A stretch of 64,000 bases of DNA from Lactuca virosa (GCA_928212115.1 CAKMRJ010005745.1:74860030-74924029), one strand, 5' to 3'; counted from the stretch's first letter, positions 1-12,967 are shown. Program-made: numbers and translations. Notes: generated by a model from the sequence alone, not told the origin.

Positions 1-849
1 TTTCTAAGTAATTGTTAGTTTCTTGATTCAAAAACACCTTTGTGATTGTTATCTTGTTGCCATGAGTGACTAGTTTCTTTATTTTGGTTAACTTTGGCTA
101 AAAACTTTGGATATTTGTGGATTTTGAAGGATTCATGTTTGATTGTCATCTTATGTTTATGATTCTAGTTCATATTTCTTATGCTTGTTTAATACTTTGA
201 TCATGAGTTGGTACTTGAATGAGCTATTGTTGGTTTATTTCTTTGGTTTAGCATTGAATCATTGAATTTACTTAGAACAAGGGCTTTATGATCGTAGAAA
301 TCATTATCATAACTCCTTTATGGAAGTGTAAGCATTGATATCCTCTAGGAATTGGGGATTCCTTCATTCTTAAGGCTAATCAACTTTCTTGGGTTCAATT
401 TCTTCAATTGAATCCTTGATTTTGATTAAGAAGGAGTGTTGTGGGCTTCTCGAACCTCCATACTACCTATGAGGAATCTTGGCATATCATGCTTCATGAT
501 ACCAATTTGGGGTGAATGATAACCTTCATATTGAATCCTAATGATAAACACACAAATGTTCATTGTGTTGAATTACCTTGGTTGACAAATTCTCTCCAAT
601 ATTTGAGCATCTCACCATCTTCCTTAATTTCAAGCTTTTTAGTTATTCAAGTCTTTTAGTTGTCTTCAAGCATCACAACCACCCCACCCACCCCCCCCCT
701 TAGTTTTAATGTAGTTAATTAGTTTTATTACACTAGTTCTATTAGATTCCATTGGTGATTGAATACAACCATTTCCCCGAGGATCGATACCCCTTTTTAC
801 CATTATATTACATTTTATTTGTAATAAAAGTGTAATTTGCTTGGTGGAC
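1..849. other. Unassigned, probably retroelement-derived DNA
   Basis: I see no coding frame of interest here. The last 100 bases (a 'cgaggatcgataccc' stretch, then a T/A-rich run and 'ggtggacttgacagccc') remind me of leader sequence found near primer-binding sites of plant gypsy elements, but no PBS or LTR end can be placed. A run of C and A-rich CCACCC lies near 680-700. Treat as repeat-derived with low certainty. Confidence 0.3.
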
Positions 850-2488
850 TTGACAGCCCACCACGGAGCTCGTATGAAGAATATATAAATTTTTTAATAT
901 TTTATAAAAATTCGTGCAGCCGCGCGCACAGACAGAAGGCGCGATGCGCCTCTGAAAACCCATGAGATTACGACATGTATCAGGTCAGGAAAAGGCCACA
1001 TCATCACCCGACCATTTGCTCAGCGCGCTCCGACAGAGTGTGTGGCGCGCTTTAGCTTTTGTCTCAAAAAAATAGCCTTCAAAGTCCAGTTCATTTTCCA
1101 CACCTTTCACTCATTTCTCTCTCGAAGTTCTCTGCATATTGTCCCAAATTCTCCATAGTATTAGTATTCCGGCGAAGCCCTATGATCCTTGAGTGCCCAA
1201 CAAGTAGTAGCCATTGAGTAGGAGCTCTGCCAGTTCAATTTTCTTGGGAATTTTTGTAAGTTAAATTACATTCTATATTATTTTAAGTGTAATTTATATT
1301 TATATTCATAGTCGTTGTTATGAATCTATGAAGACGATTTATTAGTAGTTTCATATCGTTATACTGATTGATCCACTTACGGGAAAGGTGCCTAGAATGG
1401 TTACGTTGGCTTGGTTGTTGGATTTCAGAAAGGTTATACGCCGAAATGGCCCTGCCTCCCAACTTTCCTGCCTGTCTAATCCTTATTTGATAAAACTCTC
1501 AATATACATAGCGATTATTGTAGAATCTTGACTATTATTAATCCTATAAAATATTAGACTAATACTTATCAAAGGAAAAGCCAAGTACTAGAGCGAAGCG
1601 CTTTCCGAGTTTCGAGTCATCACTGTAACAAGTGAGTGCATAGTTACTTTCAGATTACACATAGATATAAAGTATCTAGATGATTAAATGCAACGTGTGC
1701 CTATTATCTATATTACTTGATATTTGTGTTATATGAATTATATGAATTTTACTTGACTTAATCATATATGTATTTTCATATATTTATATAATATATATTA
1801 TAGTGATGGGTGATGAAAATGATGAGATGATGATGAGAGGAAGTGCTATTGATGAACCGGTCATTTAGCAGAGTATAGATGACGACCGTAGAGTATTATA
1901 GACAGTCCAGTGGAACGTTGGCAGGCTAACAACCTATAATATTAATGAATTATATGTTCATTTGATGTACTTTATCCCCTATGGTTTTCTTACGTACACG
2001 TATTGCTAAAGTAATCCCCAAGCAGTATTGTATACCCGTTGATGATGATGATCATTATGATTAGTCCCTTGATATCAGTATTTTAGGATCAGTATGTGAG
2101 AATAACGAGAATGGATAATCGGGTAAATTATTTGATGTAAAATATATAATTGAAGAACTTAATTATTACGGGTTGAAAACCATATATGCTCACCAGGCCC
2201 CCAAGCCTTCCCCACTCATTTTCTTTGTATCACAGGTAACGGTACGAAGACACTTGGATGATGAGTGATTTGAGGAGTTTGTAGGTCATTAGTATAAATA
2301 TAAATGTGTCTGTGTTGACGATGTCATCTCATGGTTTTTAAATATAAATAAAATACATTTCTTCGAAAATGCTTTGATAATACTATTATCATGTTTTGGG
2401 AAAAAAAATCGCATTAATTTTTATGCTCTGAAATAAATAAAGCATAAATAAAAAGTTGTAAATTGGTCGTGAAAATTGGGATGTGACA
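850..2488 (+). mobile_element. LTR remnant of family B (gypsy-type)
   Basis: Several blocks match the B sequence at 42748-44401: a 'ttggatttcagaa' to 'atggycctgcc' block (1415-1460), a 'gcgaagcgct' to 'aacaagtgagtg' block (1590-1640) and the final 300 bases. It ends in GGGATGTGACA, the expected 3' terminus of a gypsy LTR. The left boundary is uncertain; 850 is the first plausible TG-like start. No matching 5-bp target duplication was found for the following GTTCA. Clusters of GCGCGC motifs occur at 924-960 and 1020-1055. Internal element sequence is absent, so this is a solo or truncated LTR. Confidence 0.6.
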
Positions 2489-3623
2489 GTTCATGACTTA
2501 AAATGAAACTTACTTTGTTTCGTGTTCACATTTAACCAATATATATATATTTTTTATACATTTGACCATTGAACTTTTTTCACATTTTAAAAAAAAGGGT
2601 AATATTGCCTATAACAAAGAGTACCATTATCCTTTTTAGCAGATAAAACAAATTCAATGGTTAAATATGTATAAAAATATATTGTTGCCTAAACATGAAT
2701 ACAAAATAAAGTATGTTACACTATTAAGTCATTAACCCCAGAAAAACAAAGATGTTTATTGTTGTAGCTCAAACTACATTATTTTTTAATTGATGTGATT
2801 TTTGAAAATTATCATTTTGATTTGATATATTATGTAAATAAAATATTAATTATAAGTAAATATTTACTAATAGTTGTTAATTAAGAAGAAAAAACCATTT
2901 TGTTGCTTAAAATTAATAAATCAACTTATTTTTCATAAAAATAAAAACTTAAACCATGTTTTTCCACTATAGTCAAAATGTTTGCTAGTGGAACTCTGCA
3001 AAATGAGTGTGGATCAAATGAGCATGGTCACAAATTTAAATGCATTTGAATTTAAGTGAATAGTTTTTTTTAGTATGAATTAAAATGGGATGGATCATGT
3101 TAGGTGAATCGTCGATACTGTTTAGAAATCTATAGATAATAAGAAAAAAATATATATATATAAGTAATATATGTCTGAGGTAAAAGAAAATATGTTATGA
3201 TTATTAGACCACCCAAAAGTTGTCATGGATAAGAAAGACTATGGCCTACTAGCACTAAGTTAAAAACATAATTTTATTTTGTACAATTATATATGAAATA
3301 ATAGAAAACAATATCAATAATGTTCAATACTACTACCAATTGAATGATAATAACTATTATACTCTAAATCAAATAGTACATGTTTATTTTTGGTATATAG
3401 TAAAACAAATGCATATCAATAATATTCAATGTTACTATCATTTTTGAAGGTATTGATGAAACTTTCTAAATAATAATATGTTAAAATAATACAAACTCTT
3501 TGTTATATATTTATGTTACATAAAGTTGATAAAAAAAAGTGTTAAATATATATAGTTTCATATCGTGCAAATTTTTAGTAGTTTTTTTTAATGTCAAATC
3601 TAACTCACTTCTAAACTACTCTT
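2489..3623. other. AT-rich DNA without recognisable features
   Basis: About 1.1 kb of AT-rich sequence with stop codons in every frame and short A/T runs. I see no gene, terminal repeat or LTR boundary. Confidence 0.5.
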
Positions 3624-4505
3624 AGGTGCTATTTGTTTTTTCTGAGTCAAAATGTTTACAGTCTGCGGACCATATCTGTAGACCTCTGCAGTAGAAGAGG
3701 TGGACCAAACGTTTGCAGTCTGAAAAAAAAAGACTGTTTGTTTTTTAACATCTGCAGACTACCAAAATAAACTAAAATCTAAATAAACTGTTTTTTTTAA
3801 CTTCAAAGTGATTTTTTAATATCTTTATGACTTTGTTATAAATAATTAACAAATCACGATCAACTTTTTATGTATTATTGTATAAAAAGTGAAAATAAAA
3901 ATGATACGAATTAACGTATATATTTGATAAAAAACCAACAATTTTGCTCGCAATGTTATACCTAAAAATTATAATTAGGAATCAAAGAATTTGATAAATA
4001 AATGGATGGAAATAAACTTCGATTTTTTCAATTAAATCAATTAAAAAATGTACCATAAATATTTTTCTAAATAAAAGACGATATTGTATTAAATAATGTT
4101 TTATAAAATTTGGCACAAAAAATATAAGTATATATTATGATTTTTTTTCATATTTATATAAACAACCTCAACGACCATTATTGTAATAAATCTTTATTTA
4201 TATATTTGTCAAAAATATCATGTTTGTGTCATCGAACCATTTTTTTAAAGTATTGTAACTTTTTTTTCTTCAAATTCTTTATCTTTAATAAAGTTGGAAT
4301 AAATATAAATTAAAAAAAACTAAAAAAATAAGATATATGTGTTTTTTTAGGCTATAGGATGTCTGAAGATGTTGCGCGCAAACATTTTTAGGTCTGCAGT
4401 CTTCAGAAAAACAAAAAGTCTGTGAAGGCTAATGTATGCGCGTGGTCTGCACGGCGCAGACAGGAGAGATCAAAAAGATATGCAAACAAAAAACAAGCAA
4501 CACCT
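3624..4505. mobile_element. hAT-like MITE with inverted ends
   Basis: The left end begins AGGTGCTATTTGTTTTTT and the right end is the inverse of AGGTGTTGCTTGTTTTTTG, so the ends form an imperfect terminal inverted repeat. Subterminal regions on both sides carry 'gtctgcag' and 'gcagac' motifs (3660-3760 and 4380-4460), the style of plant hAT MITEs. The 880-bp interior is AT-rich and non-coding. I could not find a clean 8-bp target duplication (left flank CTACTCTT, right flank TAATTCCA), so it is old or my end is off by a few bases. Confidence 0.6.
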
Positions 4506-4596
4506 TAATTCCATCTATGTTTCAGACGATACTTGAACCTCCAACCTTAAGAAAAAAAGACAATACTTGATATCAAAAACACTTTGGTTATTTAAT

Positions 4597-4663
4597 AATA
4601 ATAATAATAATAATAATAATATATCTTTTTTAATAGTTTGTACAAAAAACACCTTTAAAAATA

Positions 4664-4726
<63 letters not shown>
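4597..4726. repeat. (AAT)n and (TA)n microsatellites
   Basis: An AAT array (about 4597-4621) is followed by a pure TA run at 4665-4726, about 31 units. The TA run abuts the left end of TIR element M1. Apparent open frames on both strands here are translations of these simple repeats. Confidence 0.97.
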
Positions 4727-4730
<4 letters not shown>

Positions 4731-6559
4731 TAGGTTATTTTGTTTTTGATAAGTATTGTGTGCATGTATGGTTGATTGTGGACCAATCATTTTAGTTATT
4801 TTAAGTAAGTGATTAATAAATATTATTAAATTAAAGATAACACAAAAATACCATCTAAATTCATTAAAATGGTATTTTTGTCAATTAAGACAAATTTAAA
4901 AAAGGAAAATTCGAGATTTAGGGGATAATTAACACTCTTGATTTAAAAAATCTGATTTTTTTTAATTAGTTCAATTTCAAACGTAATTTGCAAACGTAAA
5001 CCGATTTTATTCTATCAGAATGTTATTTTGTTAGAATGATATTTTATGATTCTGTCATAATGGTATTCTATTAGAATATTATTAAAGAATCATTTGTTTT
5101 GAACCCCCAATTGAATAATAACAACATTCTTATATTTATTCATACACATTGGAACTTAAACCAATTCAATACACATTCTTACAGAATAACAGTCTTATAC
5201 ATTTTAATATAATTACACATATTCTAACAAAATGCCATAAAAATTGAATAAAATTCTTACAAAATTGCATTCTTAAATATACAATTAGAAGAAATGCACT
5301 TGACCTTTCTTTAATGGTCCTAACAATCGACTTGATTCCAGCTATTCTTACGAAAATGTAATGTATTGTCGTAAGAATATAATTCTTCACAGATATACTT
5401 GTTTTTGAACTCCATTCCAAGTCTTTCTCTTGTATGATCAATATTTGATTCCTTCTTGAATTCATTCTGAATGAATAACATGTATTAATCGTTAGTATTA
5501 CAAATTAAGCAAGTATACTTGTTAACAAACATTTTCAAAGACATTCTAATAGAATGCATTTATATAAATAAATTCTGAGAGAATACAAGCATTACTTATT
5601 TAATGGAAACTATATAATGGAGAATGATAGCATATTCTACTAGAATGTTTTTTAGTTTTCCTATCTTGACAAATAAGGAGATTGAAATAAAATTCTGACA
5701 GAATAATAAGCATTCTGAGAGTTTTGACAAAATATATACAACATGGTCAGATTCTCTTTCAGACATTTTCACAAACACCTTTTGTGCAACATATATAAAT
5801 AATAGAGAATCAAAGCTGAAAGTATAAAAAAAAAGATCCAACAAGTGAAAAGGATTTAAAAAAGCAAAAGCAAAATTCTTTTTTAGGCACTTCCACAAAC
5901 ACCTATTGTGCAACTTATGAATATAAGTATTACTTCAATTCGTTGTTTACCAATAAGCTTTTAACACCAAACCCACTTGATTATTTATACACGCAGATTG
6001 TGAAATTAAGGTAAGTAAACAAAAACAATAAACAAATAAAAAAGAAATAAATAAAAAGCACTTAACCTAGAAACGATTTTGATCGATTATGCTTTGATTT
6101 AAATGAACTAATTTTGCTGCTGCGATTTGGATAGAATATCCTCTGATTTGGTTGTGATTTGGATCAAAATGATGGATTTATAAAAGCCTCCTGGTGATCG
6201 ACTGTTGATGAAGACGCATAGGAGTAGGTTAATGAGATACATAAGTGATCTTTATTTCGGGGAAAGATGACAGCAACACTGGTAGCTGTAGGGAATAAGG
6301 AGGTTGCACAGGTGGAGAGGGATGAAGCCGTGAGCAAAGGAGATCAACAATTATGAACGTAGAGGCAAATGTGAATGTAGGGTTTTAAACTGATTATCCT
6401 TATTTAAAAGGGATATTAAATATATTAATCATTACTAAAATTAAATATGGTGAAGATTACTGTTATACCCTTTAACAATTTATTAATTATTTAATATTTG
6501 CTAATTTTTGATTGGTGCATTCCGGAGTACAATAGTTGCTAAAAACATTTGAACCTAGC
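4727..6559. mobile_element. TIR element M1 set in TA repeats
   Basis: The left end (GGGTTAGGTTATTTTG) and the inverse of the right end (GCTAGGTTCAAATGTTTTT) form a degenerate inverted repeat, and both ends touch TA microsatellites. The first 100 bases share 'tcattttagttattttaag' (one mismatch) with M2 at 47021-47671, so the two belong to one family. The interior contains at least six copies of the 13-bp palindrome ATTCTnnnAGAAT. No transposase is visible, so this is a non-autonomous element of about 1.8 kb. Confidence 0.65.
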
Positions 6560-6564
6560 TATAT

Positions 6565-6620
<56 letters not shown>

Positions 6621-6633
6621 CTATATATATATA
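6560..6633. repeat. TA-rich microsatellite flanking M1
   Basis: Interrupted TA repeats bordering the right end of M1. They mirror the TA run at its left end. Confidence 0.95.
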
Positions 6634-8999
6634 TGATCAAATATATACAAAAGAAAGTTATTTATATCTAAATATAAACACAATATAAATTATATTATCA
6701 TTTTAAATCATCTAAACCTCATATGACTTTAATTAAGATTTGGTCCGATATTTACCAAGTTGTTACCACACCTTAGATACTTATTAACACAATATATCTT
6801 CCAACATTTAATGGTTAAGATACACCAAATGTCTAAATTATGCATCCCATACATAAAAGCCAAATTGTATAAAAAAACATAAGATGGCTCTGTGGCCAAG
6901 TGTCAAGGCTACTACGACCATACACACTTCCCCTCTCTTTTGTTGTGCAACAAGCATGATGGCTCGTGGTATGTGGCACGACGGACCACAGCATATCGGA
7001 TGAAGCTAGAAGCATTTATTCATTTAACTAGCCGATGGAAACAACTATATGTTAAAAAAATCCGGATTTTAAAAGTTAATATTATAAATTTACCCCTTCA
7101 ATCTATTATTTTTTACAACATTTTTTTTCTTTTTCTATTAACATAATTTATTCAAAAATTATGTCTTCTTATCATCATACAACGAGTGGGATGACAAACG
7201 GATAACAAACTGCATTGCTAAGCTTTTTTGTATGGTAAAACCAATGCTTTTGAAGATTACATTCATAAATCTAGGGGATATAACATTGTCACGTATTTTG
7301 TCATCTTTCTCATCATAGAACAAAATAGCAACACCCCACCAACAAATCGATCTTGGAATTTCGACGGAGCATTTTCACTAGACGATGCAAATTATTTGCC
7401 ACAATGTGGTTTCATGAATTATTGGAGAGCTCCCCTCTCACAACAAGCACACTACCAACACCTTTTTTTTTTAATTTTAGTGCATGTAATATTTTAAGTT
7501 TAAAGAAAATTTAGTATTTTTATTTCATTTAGTTAAGTAAAAAAATAAAAGTAATTATTTTGATGATGTGGTGTGATACGTATACCAAGTTCAATGTGAC
7601 GTGGTTGTTATGATGAGGTGGAGGACATGTCAATATTTTTCATGCGACTATATGATAAGTATACCTCATAGTCTAATAACCAAAATGTCTTAGGATTATC
7701 TTACACTAGAATTTGTGCAACCCATACATATGGCTGAATTATCAATCTAAAACTATTGATTATCAAAATTGACCCTGTAATTCTCCACCCTGTTCCAAAA
7801 CTAATATTTGGGTATTGTAACACATAAATAGACCGGTTGGCGTATAAACACGGTAGACCGATGCCCTATAAATTTAGTTATTAAAATATCAAATAACAAT
7901 TACAAAATAAATAATTAAAATGTACAAATACTTGAAAAGTTAAAAAGGTTGAATCAATTTTCTGGTTGATTGGTTTGAAGACTTGTTCAAGACGGGACTG
8001 ACACTCTTGATCGACTGCATGTACCCCTTCTGTGTGCAAGGATCCTCCTCAGTGAATCTCCTTTTTTTGGCTTCATTTTAATATGTCCAAACATTTTCCA
8101 AAGTATACCCTCCTTTCCATATTTGGAAAATATAAAATTAGGATTATTATCTATATCAAACTAATATATTTTTAGTCAATTTTAATTTTATATGCAACTT
8201 AATAATGGTAGTCCATAGTTTTAAATTTGAAAAATGAGTTGGTATGTTTTATTATTCAAGAACCTTGGCGTTTTAAGAAAAACATGTAACCTTTTTAGAA
8301 TAATAACGTTATATATATATATATAGATATATATATATATATATATAATATATATAATATATATATATATTATATATCTATATATAATATATATATAAAT
8401 AATGGTTCCATAGATATGAAAGATCACTATTACTTAAGAAGATATGGAAATTGTGTTAGATTTTCAAGACAGCCTTTTATCGAAGAAATGATGATTTTGA
8501 ATTCAATAGACGGTTTCTTCTATTTTCCTCAATCATATTGATTATGATAAAATCCTTTTTTTAATACTATTATCATATTAATCTAAACATTGAGCAATAA
8601 AAGTTACTATATGTTACCGAAAACACAATTACTTATGTTTTAGAGTAAGACTAATCTTTTATGTTTATCTATCTGATTTTATGTTTATATCACCCTGATG
8701 ATTTATTAAGTTATGTTCAAATCTCATTAGACTAATCTTCTCATTTATTTTCAAACTCGAAATCACTTCTGTCGATCATTTCTCTTGTTTCAAACTTTCA
8801 AAAACCAATCATTTCTATTCTATCTAAGAATTCATGAATTCCTACTTTGTCTAGTCATGGAAAATTGGACTCTAACTCAAAAAACTCAAGTAAAAAATTA
8901 ATTCTCATTATGTTAATCTACCATGTAAATGTTATTCTTTCAACGTGTTATTGTGTTATGTTAGTCTTTGAATGTTTTATGTTGATTTATAAAAGTACA
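6634..8999. other. AT-rich DNA, no gene recognised
   Basis: About 2.4 kb with short open frames only, none resembling a known protein. A TA-rich palindromic stretch lies at 8311-8397 and could fold into a hairpin. GC content rises slightly at 6880-7010 and 7320-7460 (around 'cacttcccctctc' and 'gctcccctctc'), perhaps from an old element, but I could not identify it. Confidence 0.45.
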
Positions 9000-9245
9000 T
9001 TGTTATTCTATTATTCGGGTTATAGAATACTAATACGGTTTATTTGGTTTTTTCGGTTATATTAGGTCCTTAATCATCTTGTACATGTTATTCAGGTAAT
9101 AACTGAACCGAACCGATTAATTCCCGAACCGAACCGAACTCGTATTGGTTAATCGGTTCGGTTTTCGGTTCATGCAATTACCTTTATTCGGTTTTCGGGT
9201 TATTCGGGGTCGGTTCGGTCCGATTCAAACCCGAATAACATCCCT
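9000..9245. repeat. AACCGA/TCGGTT-rich inverted repeat unit
   Basis: A dense set of GAACCGAACCGA and its complement TCGGTTCGGTT lies at 9100-9230, ending 'cccgaataacatcccta'. A similar 'ttattcgggtt' occurs in direct orientation at 9011-9021, so the ends may form an inverted repeat. This looks like a small non-autonomous DNA element or SINE-like repeat of the kind scattered in plant genomes. Class not determined. Confidence 0.5.
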
Positions 9246-9570
9246 ACTTGAGATCTTGTCATCCTCAAAGTTTTTTGGATGAGAGGACCAAAACCAGAAT
9301 GTCTCTAATGGTATCACACCCAATGACACCAACGAGTGGAATAAAAATAACTAGGAGAATGGTCAATTTCAGAAACCCTCATAACGTTAGAAATCATCCC
9401 TATAGAGGAAGAAGGGAAGAGCCGAAAAACTTCAAGCCAATGTGCAAGGAAGAATTAGATCACTTAGGCCCTAGTTATAGCATTGGATTCTTTCTTATGT
9501 TTTGTACTCCATCCCACGTGGAACAAGGATCCAAAAACAAAATTCACTCCTCCCCAATGTGGGATGAGGA

Positions 9571-11197
9571 TGTAACACCTAGCCAAATCAGACAATTTCT
9601 TTTTTTTATTCAAAATGTAAATTTGCTGCAAAAATGGTCCATATGTTGGGCGTACGGTGGGCATAGGTCATTAAATGGTGACGCGGGTGCATTTGAGTAC
9701 GTAGGGCATACACAAGGAGTACGCAGGACATACTTGGCTGATGAGCAAACCCTAATATTGGAGGGTTTGAGCCCTATTTAAACAACCTTAGCTCCCATTA
9801 ACCCTTCCACCTTCGACCTCCATCCTCCCAAATGACCCCTTGCAAACCCTAATATTCATTTGAGAGTTTTGAGCTATTTGAGTGTTTTATGTTCATCTTT
9901 GAAGGAAGAATGTCATTTGAGTGCACTTGGGAAGCTTCAAGCCTTCTGGATCTAGACATTTCATCTCCTTAGCAACCTTCAGAAGGTATAAAGCTATGAA
10001 CTTCATGTATACTTCACTAGATCTTGTTAGTTCTTACGTTTTTGTGCATTTTGGTCCCATAATCTTGGTCTAGTTGAGTACGAGCTACTCCATACCTTAT
10101 GAGTAACCTTTTTAGATGTTTTGAAGTGCATGGAGACATGGAGTCATAATAATGTGATTTTGATCCTTTCCTTTCATCCATGCATGAGTATTGGGGCTTA
10201 GAATCTTTTGATACGATAAGGTTTTAGATTTGGACACTTTCTAGTCATGCAAAGTCATAAAGTTGGAAACTTTATGATTAAGGAGGTTATTTGGGGTTAG
10301 ATATCTGATTTGGATGTAAGAACTTATGGGAATAAGCACTTAATGAGGATATTGGGGCCAAACTAAGTACACAGGGTGTACCATAGGAGTACGCTGCGTG
10401 TACTGGATTTCTGCCCCATATTTTAGGAAGGCACTTTCTACGTCATGTGTAGAGATTGAGTAGGCAGGGCATACTCAGCCTAATGTGGGATTTTAACTTT
10501 TTGACTTTGAACAAGTTTCACTTTAGGTCATTTTGGTGACCACTAGAGTTAGTATTCAGAGTAGCTACAGTTCAGCTATCTTTCACACTGTGAGGTGAGT
10601 TTTCCTCATTGTACTTATGGGTCCAAGGCACCATTGTCGGCCCACTAAGTTATGTATCCTAGTGTATAGGTGGTTGTTATTTTGTAGTGATCTGTTAGAT
10701 CTGCATGATTATCTGTTTGTTGTTATATGTTTTATTTGTTGCATATGTCGACATAGTACGGTTGGGTTGAGGCAATAATGATCTTTGTGGAAGCTAACAA
10801 ACATGGGAGCAATCCAAATATAAGTTGTGGGCTGAGAGGGCAATCCAAACTTATATTGTGGGCTCAGGAGCAATCTAGACATAATTTGTGGGCCGGGAGA
10901 GCAATCTAGACTTATGGCTTGGGCTCGGGAGCAAACCAGACATGATTTGTGGGCCGGGAGAGCAATCCAGACTCATGTTGTGAGTTCAGGGGTAATCATA
11001 TCCCATAGTCGTAGAACTAGTATGCATGTTGTTATATGTTTGTATGGTGGTGCCTTGGGGGAACTCACTAATCGCACACATCATCCTGGACTTTTATATG
11101 TTACTCTGATATATGATCGTAACTCTTAGAAACTTTGTTTTTGTAAAACTTATGGATTTGAAAAATAAAAAATTTGCCTCGATTTTGGGATGTTAGA
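9571..11197 (+). mobile_element. Gypsy-type solo LTR with GAGGA target duplication
   Basis: It begins TGTAACACC and ends GGGATGTTAGA (expected TTACA, one change) and is flanked on both sides by GAGGA (9566-9570 and 11198-11202). A TATA box TATTTAAA lies at 9775-9782. A cluster of GTACGC-GGGCATAC motifs lies just upstream (9655-9735), with a second cluster at 10365-10475. A short tandem block of 'gtgggc..gggagcaatc.agac' units occupies about 10795-10990. There is no internal region, so this is the product of LTR-LTR recombination. It is nested in older copia LTR-like sequence. Confidence 0.85.
10795..10990. repeat. Tandem 30-35 bp repeat inside the solo LTR
   Basis: Four to five degenerate units of the form 'gtgggctgagagggcaatcc' and 'gtgggccgggagagcaatc'. 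The same style of unit, with 'gtgtgggcggg' or 'ccatgggaggacc', occurs at the equivalent place in LTR Y (33100-33225) and LTR U (51855-52040), so this part of the LTR seems prone to tandem growth. Confidence 0.7.
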
Positions 11198-11460
11198 GAG
11201 GAGTTTTCGTCCAACCCTAGATCCCATAAAGGTTCTGAAATATTCCTGATCAACCAACTATTAATTCAGTGATATTCAAGCCTTTAGTTAATTCCTAATA
11301 TATTTTCCAATTAGTTTTTAATTAATTATTAACCATAATAATTAATAAACTAATTTCTCCTTTATTTATTCTACTCTATTTGGGTCTTGAGGGTAACCCA
11401 AAATGACCCTATTACTATTAGAAATACTACCAATATTTAATGACCCTTGACACTCTTTCC
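11198..11460 (-). mobile_element. Copia LTR fragment abutting C1
   Basis: AT-rich sequence with 'gggtcttgagggtaaccc' and 'gacactctttccaata', similar in order and wording to the distal part of the C1 LTR (compare 12180-12270). It appears to be part of another LTR of the same family joined head to tail with the C1 left LTR. Its continuation to the left (before 9571) is cut by the solo LTR. Confidence 0.45.
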
Positions 11461-12270
11461 AATAGGGTTTGCTATGTATCTATAAATAGAATTTAGGCAA
11501 CGAAAACAATTAATAAAAACTCTAAGTGTATATACACCTAGGATCTAGGTTTTACTATTATAGCAACCTACTGTCAAACCGATGAATTCAAACCACCAAT
11601 AGCGATAAGATTACTAACCTTTAAATTAAAATCATATTTAATTTTGATTCCCTTGAAGATCTTGAAGTTTTGGTTGCTTTTAGAAGGATTTAGCACCCAA
11701 AGTAGGAATGCGTCTAAAGGTTCACATATAAATGTCTAAAACCCAAGAAAATTGAGGTGAGAGGAGAAGGATTGCATAAAATGAATTCTACACCTTACAA
11801 GAGTGTAGGATCAGATTTATGAAGGCCAGAGAAGTACTTATATAACTGAGGTAACTTGTACATAAAGCTGATTTGAATCAATTAAATAATCAGACTTAAT
11901 CCAGATTCAAATCATTTCTTTATATCTTACCAGGAATGATTCCAGAAAGCTCCTAGACCCTCTCCAAAAAGTGTTCACCTCCTTAGGGTTTTCAGTATCT
12001 CCCTTTTGCTCAACTATTGAACAATTAACATTCAGTCCCAAAACATTTAATCAATTCCTGATTAATTGTAATTAATTTAAATTAATACTCAATTAGATAT
12101 AATTAGCTTCCAATTAATTTATTAACCTATAATAAATTAATAAACTATTTTCCTCTCTCTTTTAAATCATTTTCTAGATTTTTTAGTTCTTGAGGGAAAC
12201 CCTAAAAGGACTTTGTTATTATTTCCAAAGTTATACCAATTAGTTATGATATTGGACACCATTTCCAACA
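11461..12270 (-). repeat. C1 left LTR (3' LTR)
   Basis: About 810 bp. It matches 17390-17972 in order: 'caattaataaaaa.tctaagtg', 'ttactaa..tttaaa', 'gattcccttgaaga', 'aggatttagcacc', and the end 'attggacacc.atttccaaca'. The PPT follows directly on its plus-strand right side. Confidence 0.8.
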
Positions 12271-12283
12271 GTCTCCCACTTGG
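12271..12283 (-). other. C1 polypurine tract
   Basis: Minus-strand CCAAGTGGGAGAC lies immediately before the LTR start TGTTGG. AGTGGGAGA-type tracts are typical of plant copia elements. Confidence 0.75.
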
Positions 12284-12720
12284 ACAATTCATTAACTACT
12301 ATTGGTCGAATAATCTTCGAATAACCAACAAAGGGTATCTTCAACAACAACTGTTGAATTCTGATCTTATCAAGAATCAACCCTTAGATAAGTGATCACT
12401 TATTCCTCTGTTTTCTAACAGTTTAATATTATGTTTATCAATTTCCGATTCTGATGATCATATCAGACTACTAATTGAACATATAATTCTAGTCTAGACC
12501 TGACCATGCACATGAGATGTAAGCATAATATCATTGAGGGGATCAAGGATATTGTTCCTCCTGTAAAGCTAGAAGGAACATATAAACTTTGACTACATAG
12601 GTTTTTGTCTACTTTTCAAATCATGCTTAGACTTACTCATTTTAACCACCAGTTACCGATAGTGTTAGAGCAAGACGAATTCACAACCAACATGTATGTA
12701 AAGGACTTAATGTCTCTCCA

Positions 12721-12725
<5 letters not shown>

Positions 12726-12785
<60 letters not shown>

Positions 12786-12845
12786 AATACAACTCGTACT
12801 AAGAGAGATTACTTCATGGATTATATCACGAGTAATTCTGAGATG

Positions 12846-12903
<58 letters not shown>

Positions 12904-12967
12904 CATCTCAAAATTACTCGTGATACAATCCATGAAGTAATCTCTCTTAGTACGAGTTGTATTCAAT
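12726..12967. repeat. Long hairpin: 67-bp inverted arms around a TA loop
   Basis: The left arm (12782-12848) and right arm (12901-12967) are inverse copies over 67 bases with two mismatches, separated by about 52 bp of TA repeats. A further TA run (12726-12781) precedes the left arm. The arms start 'attgaatacaactcg' and end 'gagatgat'. A transcript would form an almost perfect stem. It lies inside C1 between RNase H remains and PPT. Confidence 0.95.

Noticed and set aside
2489..2493. GTTCA as target duplication of the first B LTR
   Set aside because: No GTTCA next to a plausible LTR start was found on the left.
9248..9781. 177-codon open frame
   Set aside because: It crosses the left boundary of the solo LTR (9571) and its GAGGA duplication, so half of it is flank and half LTR. 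No domain seen.
12771..12967. Hairpin as a microRNA gene
   Set aside because: The arms are longer and more perfect than usual and the loop is a TA repeat. Better described as a fold-back repeat unless small RNAs show a phased product.
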